DNA of 13,196 bases. Source: JBQTIM01 sp052388135. GTDB taxonomy: Bacteria; Elusimicrobiota; Elusimicrobia; FEN-1173. Both the position numbers and the translations under genes were made by a program. Positions 6,092 to 10,793 of the stretch are shown one piece after another; position 1 is the first letter of the stretch; each line of letters starts with the position of its first letter. The stretch spans positions 1 to 13,196 of the forward strand of contig JBQTIM010000074.1 of the NCBI GenBank assembly GCA_052388135.1, read 5' to 3'. The notes below the pieces were generated by a model that searched no databases, was not told where the DNA came from, and saw only the letters and a program-made list of their open reading frames with translations.

Positions 6092-6198
6092 ATTGCGGAA
6101 TCCGGATTGCAGATCGCGGAATTATCGGCGGAAGGACACCGGCGGCTTCTCAAAGTTTTCATTCCGCAATTCGCGATCCGAAATCCGCAATGGAGTAA
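6088..6198 (+). other. Mini-ORF bridging rplP and rpmC (36 codons)
   Basis: An ATG at 6088 overlaps the rplP stop (ATGA), and the frame stays open for 36 codons across the whole palindromic spacer, stopping with TAA at 6196-6198, three bases before the rpmC ATG. The product would be a low-similarity peptide encoded by the repeat (for example it contains HSAIRDPKSAME at its end). A role as a coupling device is inferred; it may be chance in a GC-rich spacer. Confidence 0.25.
6092..6191. repeat. 32-bp imperfect inverted repeat in rplP-rpmC spacer
   Basis: Arms 6092-6123 and 6160-6191 are reverse complements at 25 of 32 positions, two of the mismatches being G-U pairs in RNA, around a 36-nt loop (6124-6159). 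Each arm is built from near-repeats of ATTGCGGAAT/ATTCCGCAAT words. The right arm ends directly against the rpmC ribosome binding site (GGAG, 6192-6195). The composition and palindromic design differ from the coding flanks and look like a small repetitive palindromic element. Pairing and repeats are seen; a mobile origin is inferred. Confidence 0.65.
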
Positions 6199-6201
6199 AC
6201 G

Positions 6202-6408
6202 ATGGCCAAGAAAGAAAAAATCGATTTCAAAGAACTGTCCGAAGACGAGCTTCGCCAGCGTTTGGCGGAGACGAAGGACAAGCTTTTCCAGATGCGGTTC
6301 CAAAGCGCCACGGCGCCCTTGAAGAACCCCCACGCCATCCGCGCGGCCCGCCGGGACGTGGCCCGCATCTGCACCGCCATGCGGGCGAAAGGATTCAAAT
6401 TCAAATGA
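6202..6408 (+). CDS. rpmC: 50S ribosomal protein L29
   Basis: L29 lies beside L23 at the tunnel exit. The 68-residue, mostly helical product contains the family elements FKELSEDELRQRLAETKDKLFQMRFQ (positions 9-34), then LKNPHAIRAARRDVARI, normal for a 60-70 residue protein. ATG 6202 is six bases after GGAG at 6192-6195, which abuts the right arm of the palindromic repeat; if the repeat folds in mRNA, access to this site could change. Its TGA (6406-6408) overlaps the rpsQ ATG as ATGA. Confidence 0.95.
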   Translation: MAKKEKIDFKELSEDELRQRLAETKDKLFQMRFQSATAPLKNPHAIRAARRDVARICTAMRAKGFKFK

Positions 6409-6737
6409 CCACTCCCGAACTCGCGAAAGAGGCCGCGGCCGCCGAGGACCGCTCGCGCCGCAAAGCCATTGAAGGCGTGGTGGTGAGCGACCGCATGGAC
6501 AAAACCCGCGCGGTCCGCATCATCCGGCGCTTCCGGCACCCGCTGTATCAAAAGGTTTTGACGCGCCACACGAAGGTCTACGCGCACGACGAGAAGAACG
6601 AGACGCGGACGGGGGACCAGGTGGCCCTCATGGAGACCCGCCCCCTCTCGAAGCTCAAGCGCTGGCGCGTGGTGGAGATCCTGAAGAAAGGCCGGGCCGA
6701 GGAAGCGGCGGCAGCCGCCCCCAAGCCCAAAGCATGA
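6405..6737 (+). CDS. rpsQ: 30S ribosomal protein S17, extended termini
   Basis: S17 is a primary 16S rRNA binder with an OB fold. The core is plain: GVVVSDRMDKTRAV (from residue 24), RRFRHPLYQKVLTRHTKVYAHDEKNETRTGDQV, and METRPLSKLKRWRVVEIL. At 110 residues it exceeds the common 80-90, with about 20 extra residues at the N-terminus (MTTPELAKEAAAAEDRSRR) and an Ala/Lys/Pro-rich end (EEAAAAAPKPKA). The ATG at 6405 overlaps the rpmC stop (ATGA), and AAAGGA at 6389-6394 is a good ribosome binding site; an open frame upstream of it is not coding. The stop overlaps the rplN start, again as ATGA (6734-6737). Confidence 0.95.
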   Translation: MTTPELAKEAAAAEDRSRRKAIEGVVVSDRMDKTRAVRIIRRFRHPLYQKVLTRHTKVYAHDEKNETRTGDQVALMETRPLSKLKRWRVVEILKKGRAEEAAAAAPKPKA

Positions 6738-7102
6738 TCCAGGAACGCACCATCTTGAACGTGGCGGACAACTCCGGCGCGCGGCGCCTGAGGGTGTTCC
6801 GCATGCTGGGCGGCTCCGACCGCCGCTACGCCTTTCTCGGCGACGTGGTGGTCTGCTCGGTCCAGGACGCCCTGCCGGACTCCACCGTCAAGAAGGGCGA
6901 CGTGGTGAAATGCGTGATCGTGCGCACCCGCAAGGAGCGCCAGCGCATCGACGGCTCCTACATCCGGTTCGACGACAACGCCGGCGTTCTCATCGACGAC
7001 AACGGCGATCCGCGGGGCACGCGCATCTTCGGCCCCATCGCCCGCGAGCTGCGGGAAAGAGATTATCTCAAGATCATCTCTTTGGCCCCCGAAGTCGTTT
7101 AA
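6734..7102 (+). CDS. rplN: 50S ribosomal protein L14
   Basis: L14 lies at the subunit interface, forms bridges with 16S rRNA and is the target of the silencing factor RsfS in studied bacteria. The 122 residues equal the family's fixed length. Motifs are LNVADNSGARRLRVFRMLGG (8-27), VKKGDVVKCVIVRTRKE (52-68), IRFDDNAGVLIDDNGDPRGTRIFGPIARELRE (77-108) and the end KIISLAPEVV. ATG 6734 overlaps the rpsQ stop. A 24-nt spacer with the rplX ribosome binding site follows. Confidence 0.98.
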   Translation: MIQERTILNVADNSGARRLRVFRMLGGSDRRYAFLGDVVVCSVQDALPDSTVKKGDVVKCVIVRTRKERQRIDGSYIRFDDNAGVLIDDNGDPRGTRIFGPIARELRERDYLKIISLAPEVV

Positions 7103-7126
7103 AATTCTTTTCGCAAGGACGGGTTT

Positions 7127-7438
7127 ATGCTCCATGTAAGAAAAAAAGACAAGGTTCTCGTGCTGGCCGGAAAAGACAAGGGCAAGCGCGGCGAGATCAT
7201 CGAGATCGACCGCGGCGGCTCCCGCGCCTTGATCTCCAAGGTGAACTTCAGCAAGAAGCACGCCCGGCCCACGCAGACGGAGGCGGGCGGCATCCGTGAA
7301 AAAGAGGCCTACATGCCTTTGTCCAAAGTGATGCTGGTCTGCCCCAAGTGCAGCCAGCCGACCCGCTCCAAGTTCGACGTCCTGACGGACGGCACCAAGA
7401 CCCGCGTCTGCCGCCGCTGCGGCGAGATGATCGTCTAG
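7127..7438 (+). CDS. rplX: 50S ribosomal protein L24 with zinc ribbon
   Basis: L24 is one of the two assembly initiators of the 50S subunit. The 103-residue product begins with the KOW motif (KKDKVLVLAGKDKGKRGEI, residues 6-24) and has NFSKKHARPTQTEAGGI. The C-terminus carries two Cys pairs, CPKC (72-75) and CRRC (95-98), an apparent Cys4 zinc ribbon found in many but not all bacterial L24 proteins. AAGGA at 7115-7119 lies seven bases before the ATG, which fixes the start. The rplE ATG follows two bases after the TAG. Confidence 0.96.
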   Translation: MLHVRKKDKVLVLAGKDKGKRGEIIEIDRGGSRALISKVNFSKKHARPTQTEAGGIREKEAYMPLSKVMLVCPKCSQPTRSKFDVLTDGTKTRVCRRCGEMIV

Positions 7439-7440
7439 CC

Positions 7441-8046
7441 ATGCCGACCGAGACCAAGAACGGCTACGCGCCCCGCATGAAGACGGCCTACCACGAGGCC
7501 GTGGTGCCGGGGCTTATGGAAAAGTTCGCCTTCAAGAACCCTTATCAGGTTCCGCGGCTCAAGAAGATCGTGGTGAACATGGGCGTTTCCGAGGCGCGGG
7601 AGAACATCAAGGCCATCGACCAGGCCGCCGAGGACCTGTCGGTGATCGCCGGCCAAAAGGCGGAGGTTCGGCGGGCCAAAAAGTCCATCTCCAACTTCAA
7701 GCTTCGCGAGGGGATGCCCATCGGATTGCGCGTCACCCTGCGCGGCGCCCGCATGTACGAGTTTTTCGACCGGCTGGTGAGCATCGCCATCCCCCGCATG
7801 CGGGATTTCCGCGGGCTGGACCTGCGGGGCTTCGACGGCCGGGGCAACTTCAATTTGGGCTTGAACGAGCAGTACGTGTTCCCCGAAATCAACGCGGACA
7901 AGTCCGACAAGCCCCGGGGCATGAACATCACTTTCGTGACCTCCGCCGGGCGGGACGACGTGGCCCGGGAGTTCTTGATCATGATGGGGATGCCGTTCAA
8001 AAAGGCCGAGGCGAAGCCCGAGGCCCGGGAAACGAAGAAGGCGTAG
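7441..8046 (+). CDS. rplE: 50S ribosomal protein L5
   Basis: L5 binds 5S rRNA and the P-tRNA elbow in the central protuberance. The core runs from YHEAVVPGLMEKF through YQVPRLKKIVVNMGVSEA, AKKSISNFKLREGMPIGLRVTLRG and IPRMRDFRGL to the FDGRGNFNLGLNEQYVFPEI segment. The product is 201 residues against about 179, with a short leader (MPTETKNGYAPR) and a charged tail after PFKK (KAEAKPEARETKKA). ATG 7441, two bases after the rplX stop, is chosen; an in-frame ATG at 7477 (MKTAYH) would give the usual family N-terminus and is a real alternative. No strong ribosome binding site precedes either, so coupling to rplX is likely. Confidence 0.95.
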   Translation: MPTETKNGYAPRMKTAYHEAVVPGLMEKFAFKNPYQVPRLKKIVVNMGVSEARENIKAIDQAAEDLSVIAGQKAEVRRAKKSISNFKLREGMPIGLRVTLRGARMYEFFDRLVSIAIPRMRDFRGLDLRGFDGRGNFNLGLNEQYVFPEINADKSDKPRGMNITFVTSAGRDDVAREFLIMMGMPFKKAEAKPEARETKKA

Positions 8047-8066
8047 AGGCGGACTCAATCCAGAAC

Positions 8067-8097
8067 GGCGGCGCCGCGGCGCGGCTTCCGCCCTTTT
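8067..8097 (+). other. GC-rich hairpin followed by short T-run, rplE-rpsN spacer
   Basis: In the 63-nt spacer, 8067-8071 can pair with 8088-8092 and 8072-8074 with 8081-8083, followed by CTTTTA (8093-8098). It resembles a weak intrinsic terminator or attenuator, but four T residues inside an essential operon argue against full termination. The element may simply be GC-rich filler or an RNA processing site. Confidence 0.25.
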
Positions 8098-8109
8098 ATC
8101 GGGAGATTT

Positions 8110-8295
8110 ATGTCAACCATCGCAGCGATGATGAAAATGAAGAGGCCGCAGAAGTTCAGCTCGCGGCTGCGGAACCGCTGCCGCCTCTGCGGCCGGCCGC
8201 GGGCGTTCTACCGTGATTTCGGCCTTTGCCGCATCTGTTTCCGGCAGCTGGCGCTGCGGGGAGAGATCCCGGGCGTGGTCAAGTCCAGCTGGTGA
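8110..8295 (+). CDS. rpsN: 30S ribosomal protein S14, zinc-binding short type
   Basis: S14 is a late-assembly protein of the 30S head. At 61 residues this is the short zinc form (often called type Z), not the about 100-residue zinc-free form. It has two Cys pairs: Cys24/Cys27 in RCRLCGRPR and Cys40/Cys43 in LCRICFRQLA. It ends IPGVVKSSW, as the family does. The ATG is set by GGGAGA (8101-8105 region) about five bases upstream. Carrying the zinc form in the main operon suggests the primary ribosome needs zinc; whether a zinc-free paralog exists elsewhere cannot be seen. Confidence 0.97.
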   Translation: MSTIAAMMKMKRPQKFSSRLRNRCRLCGRPRAFYRDFGLCRICFRQLALRGEIPGVVKSSW

Positions 8296-8345
8296 CGGGC
8301 CGCGCGCAGTCGGTGTTTAATTCCATTTCAGCGAGGAAAAAATGA
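8292..8345 (+). other. Mini-ORF bridging rpsN and rpsH (17 codons)
   Basis: GTG 8292 overlaps the rpsN stop (GTGA), and the frame is open for 17 codons to TGA 8343-8345, which overlaps the rpsH ATG (ATGA). It therefore links the two genes without a gap. rpsH has its own GAGGA at 8333-8337, so coupling is optional. Short length makes chance a real explanation. Confidence 0.15.
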
Positions 8346-8737
8346 GTTCTGATCCCATCGGCGACATGCTGGCCATGCTGTGGAACGCCAACCACAAATT
8401 CCGCGAGAGGGTGGACCTGCCCGCGTCCCGGCTTCGGCAGGAGGTGGCCCGCGTTTTGAAAGAGGAAGGCTACATCACCGATTACAAGGTTTTGCCGGAC
8501 CGCAAGCAGGGCACCCTGCGGGTGACCATGCGCTACACGCCGGAGAAGGCCCGAGTGATTCAGGGCGTCAAGCGCGTCTCGAAGCCGGGTTTGCGCAAGT
8601 ACAGCGGCTATTCGGAGCTGCCCAAGGTCTTGGGCGGCCTGGGGATTTCCATCGTGTCCACGTCCAAGGGCGTTATGTCCGACAAGCAGTCGCGCCGCCG
8701 CAAGCTGGGCGGCGAAATTCTGGCCCGGGTGTGGTAG
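8342..8737 (+). CDS. rpsH: 30S ribosomal protein S8
   Basis: S8 is a primary binder of the 16S central domain and in E. coli the translational repressor of the spc operon. The 131 residues match the family: DPIGDMLAMLWNA (4-16), VDLPASRLRQEVARVLKEEGYI (24-45), SKPGLRKYSGYSELPKVLGGLGISIVSTSKGVMSD (80-114), and the end KLGGEILARVW. The ATG follows a purine tract with GAGGA at 8333-8337. I saw no convincing copy of the E. coli-type S8 repressor site near rplE or rpsN, so regulation is unknown. Confidence 0.97.
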   Translation: MSSDPIGDMLAMLWNANHKFRERVDLPASRLRQEVARVLKEEGYITDYKVLPDRKQGTLRVTMRYTPEKARVIQGVKRVSKPGLRKYSGYSELPKVLGGLGISIVSTSKGVMSDKQSRRRKLGGEILARVW

Positions 8738-8775
8738 GCCCGGAGACAACGGAAGAATTGAGAGCGATTTTATGA
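8731..8775 (+). other. Mini-ORF bridging rpsH and rplF (14 codons)
   Basis: GTG 8731 lies in the last codons of rpsH in another frame; 14 codons later TGA 8773-8775 overlaps the rplF ATG (ATGA). It would carry a ribosome across the 34-nt spacer to rplF, whose own ribosome binding site is only a weak GAGAG. Chance is possible at this length. Confidence 0.12.
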
Positions 8776-9344
8776 GCCGTTTAGGACGAAAACCCATTCC
8801 CATTCCGGAAAAAGTGAAAGTCTCCATCGCCGGTTCCGTGGTGACCGCCGAAGGCCCTTTGGGCCGCCTCACGCGCAACCTGCCCGTGGGCATCAGCGCG
8901 AAGGTGGACGGCTCCACCCTCCTGGTCACGCGGGCCGACGACAGCAACCGGCAGAAGGCCCTGCACGGCACTCTGCGGAAAGTCGTCCTCAACATGGTGG
9001 AGGGCGTCTCCGCCGGTTTCACCAAGAATTTGCAGATCGAAGGCGTGGGTTTCCGCGCCCAGTCCGCCGGCGAGAAGATCACCATGCAGCTGGGCTATTC
9101 CCACCCGGTGGAGTTCGTCGTCCCCAAAGGCATCAAGGTGACGGTGGACCCCAAGCAGACTTTCCTGTCGGTGCAGGGGTTCGACCGCGAGCTGGTGGGC
9201 CAAGTGGCGGCCAACATCCGCCGGCTGAAGCCGCCTGAACCCTACAAGGGCACGGGCATCCGCTACCAGAACGAGCACATCCGCCGCAAGGCCGGCAAGG
9301 CGGCCGTCGGCGCCGGCGGCGGGGCGGGAGGAGCGAAGAAATGA
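8772..9344 (+). CDS. rplF: 50S ribosomal protein L6
   Basis: L6 lies next to the sarcin-ricin loop and the factor-binding region. Its two repeated alpha/beta domains are clear: MSRLGRKPIPIPEKVKVSI, VTAEGPLGRL (residues 24-33), then FTKNLQIEGVGFRAQ, LGYSHPVEFVVPKGIKVTV, and LVGQVAANIRRLKPPEPYKGTGIRY with RRKAGK. The product has 190 residues against about 177-180; the excess is a Gly/Ala-rich tail (AAVGAGGGAGGAKK). The same bases in that tail contain GGGAGGAG (9326-9333), the strong ribosome binding site of rplR, so part of the tail may exist because of this overlap. The stop overlaps the rplR ATG (ATGA, 9341-9344). Confidence 0.97.
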   Translation: MSRLGRKPIPIPEKVKVSIAGSVVTAEGPLGRLTRNLPVGISAKVDGSTLLVTRADDSNRQKALHGTLRKVVLNMVEGVSAGFTKNLQIEGVGFRAQSAGEKITMQLGYSHPVEFVVPKGIKVTVDPKQTFLSVQGFDRELVGQVAANIRRLKPPEPYKGTGIRYQNEHIRRKAGKAAVGAGGGAGGAKK

Positions 9345-9706
9345 CCATCAAGAATCCGTCCGAGCGCGCGGCTTTCCGCAAGCTGCGGACCCGGGCAAAA
9401 ATTTACGGCACGCCGGAGAAGCCGCGTTTGTCGGCCCGCCGGACGTCCAAGCACATTTACGCCCAGCTGGTGGACGACGCCAAGGGCCGCACCCTCGTCT
9501 TCGCTTCCACGCTGGACGAAAGCCTGCGGTCGTCTTTAAAGACGGGCGCCGACACGGCGGCCGCCAAGGCCGTCGGCAAGCTGGTGGCCGAGAAAGCCCG
9601 CAAAGCGGGCATCGAGGCCGTGGTGTTCGACCGCGGAGCCTGGTCTTACCATGGGCGCATCAAGGCCCTGGCCGAAGGCGCCCGCGAAGCCGGATTGAAA
9701 TTCTGA
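9341..9706 (+). CDS. rplR: 50S ribosomal protein L18
   Basis: L18 binds 5S rRNA with L5 and brings it to the central protuberance. The 121-residue product has the basic N-terminus (ERAAFRKLRTRAKIYGTPEKPRL, 8-30), then SARRTSKHIYAQLVDDAKGRTLVFAST, the AAAKAVGKLVAEKARKAGIEAVVFDRG helix-strand stretch (73-99), and the end YHGRIKALAEGAREAGLKF. The length is usual. Start ATG 9341 overlaps the rplF stop and has GGGAGGAG seven bases upstream. The TGA is 13 nt before the rpsE start. Confidence 0.97.
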   Translation: MTIKNPSERAAFRKLRTRAKIYGTPEKPRLSARRTSKHIYAQLVDDAKGRTLVFASTLDESLRSSLKTGADTAAAKAVGKLVAEKARKAGIEAVVFDRGAWSYHGRIKALAEGAREAGLKF

Positions 9707-9712
9707 GAGGAG
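9705..9712 (+). promoter_or_regulatory. Ribosome binding site that fixes the rpsE TTG start
   Basis: GAGAGGAG lies seven bases before TTG 9720. It overlaps the rplR stop and supports TTG as the rpsE initiation codon, since no ATG or GTG in frame lies near the conserved N-terminus. Confidence 0.85.
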
Positions 9713-9719
9713 CCCAGAC

Positions 9720-10214
9720 TTGCCTCGAATCGACGTCAGCAGCCTGAACCTGAAGGACACCGTGGTGGCCATCAACCGCGTGGCGAAAGTGGTCAAAGGC
9801 GGAAAGCGTTTTTCGTTCAACGCTCTGGTGGTGATCGGCGACCAGGCCGGCCACGTGGGGTGCGCCGTGGGCAAGGCCAAAGAGGTGCAGGCGGCCATCC
9901 AGAAGGCCATCCTGCGCGCCAAGAAAACCGTCATCAAGGTGCCTCTCAAGGGCACCACCATCCCGCACGAGATCACGGGCCTTTTCGGCGCCGGGTCCGT
10001 CCTCCTCAAACCCGCGGCTCCGGGAACCGGCGTCATCGCGGGCGGCAGCATGCGGGCGGTGTTGGAGGCCGTGGGTGTGAAGGACGTGCTCACCAAGTCC
10101 CTCCGCACGTCGAACCCTTTCAACGTGGTTTACGCGACATTGGAGGCCCTCGGCCGTCTTCGCACCAAGGAAGAAGTGGCCCGCCTTCGCAAGAGAGAGC
10201 CGGCGGCGGTTTAA
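9720..10214 (+). CDS. rpsE: 30S ribosomal protein S5 (TTG start)
   Basis: S5 acts in the decoding-site neighbourhood and at the mRNA entry channel with S3 and S4. The 164 residues hold the dsRBD-like N-domain (VAINRVAKVVKGGKRFSFNA, residues 16-35, with the basic loop where E. coli ribosomal-ambiguity and spectinomycin mutations cluster), then GAGSVLLKPAAPGTGVIAGG (98-117) and AVGVKDVLTKSLRTSNPFNV. TTG is the only plausible start and has a strong ribosome binding site at 9705-9712. The rplO start is 22 nt beyond its stop; rpmD (L30), which usually lies here, is absent. Confidence 0.97.
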   Translation: MPRIDVSSLNLKDTVVAINRVAKVVKGGKRFSFNALVVIGDQAGHVGCAVGKAKEVQAAIQKAILRAKKTVIKVPLKGTTIPHEITGLFGAGSVLLKPAAPGTGVIAGGSMRAVLEAVGVKDVLTKSLRTSNPFNVVYATLEALGRLRTKEEVARLRKREPAAV

Positions 10215-10236
10215 CGGCACGAAAGAGGATATTTTT

Positions 10237-10731
10237 ATGGTTCGTTTAAACGCATTGAAGCCGGCGCCGGGTTCGCGCCACCGCCGCAAGATCATCGGAC
10301 GGGGCGAGGGCTCCGGCCACGGCGGCAAAGGGTCCACCCGCGGCTTCAAAGGCCAGACCGCCCGCTCGGGCGATAAGGCCATGCGCCCGGGCTTCGAGGG
10401 CGGACAGGTCCCGCTGATCCGGCGCATTCCCAAAAGGGGCTTCAACAACACGCTCTTCCACAAAAATTACTCGCTCGTCAACGTGGGAGCCCTGGAGGCT
10501 CTTTTCGACGGCGGCGCCGCCATCGACCCCGCCGTTCTCAAGGAGCGGGGCCTCGTCCGCGGCGACCTTCCGGTCAAAATTTTGGGAGACGGTACTCTGG
10601 CCAAGGCTTTCAAGCTTAAGGCCCACTCCTTCTCCAAAAGCGCCCTGGAGAAAATCCAGAAGGCGGGCGGCAGCGCCGAAAAACTCGGCAAAGAGCAAAG
10701 CGCAAAGGGCCGGGAGCCGGCCAAGGCGTGA
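10237..10731 (+). CDS. rplO: 50S ribosomal protein L15, tail altered by a palindrome
   Basis: L15 is a late-assembly 50S protein. The 164-residue product has the Gly-rich N-terminus (HRRKIIGRGEGSGHGGKGST, residues 15-34, then RGFKGQTARSG), FEGGQVPLIRRIPKRGF (52-68), and the globular C-domain with VKILGDGTLAKAFKLKAHSFSKSALEKIQKAGG. The usual family ends soon after this Gly pair; the last 13 codons or so (KEQSAKGREPAKA) are written by the left arm of a 31-bp inverted repeat. AGAGGA at 10224-10229 precedes the ATG by seven bases. The TGA falls in the repeat's loop, and secY starts 54 nt later. Confidence 0.96.
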   Translation: MVRLNALKPAPGSRHRRKIIGRGEGSGHGGKGSTRGFKGQTARSGDKAMRPGFEGGQVPLIRRIPKRGFNNTLFHKNYSLVNVGALEALFDGGAAIDPAVLKERGLVRGDLPVKILGDGTLAKAFKLKAHSFSKSALEKIQKAGGSAEKLGKEQSAKGREPAKA

Positions 10732-10770
10732 GATTTTTTGCTCCGGGTCCTTCGCCGTTAGCTCTTTGCC
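10687..10770. repeat. 31-bp imperfect inverted repeat spanning the rplO stop
   Basis: Arms 10687-10717 and 10740-10770 are reverse complements at 25 of 31 positions, with the outer ten pairs (GGCAAAGAGC with GCTCTTTGCC) perfect, around a 22-nt loop that includes the rplO stop codon and six T residues. Inside the left side a smaller perfect stem also exists: 10708-10713 with 10717-10722. The design (about 30-bp arms, 70-80% complementary) matches the repeat between rplP and rpmC although the sequence differs. Pairing is seen directly; function is unknown. Confidence 0.65.
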
Positions 10771-10793
10771 CTTCGCGGTTTTTTAATGGCTAA
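10728..10793 (+). other. Mini-ORF bridging rplO and secY (21 codons)
   Basis: GTG 10728 overlaps the rplO stop (GTGA) and its frame is open to TAA 10791-10793, overlapping the secY start by eight bases in a different frame. secY lacks a ribosome binding site, so termination of this frame close to the secY ATG could deliver ribosomes. This is inference; chance cannot be ruled out. Confidence 0.2.

Noticed and set aside
10708..10739. Intrinsic terminator at the end of rplO (perfect 6-bp stem, then six T)
   Set aside because: The T-run starts 11 nt after the stem and lies in the loop of a larger inverted repeat; secY follows directly, so termination here is unlikely.
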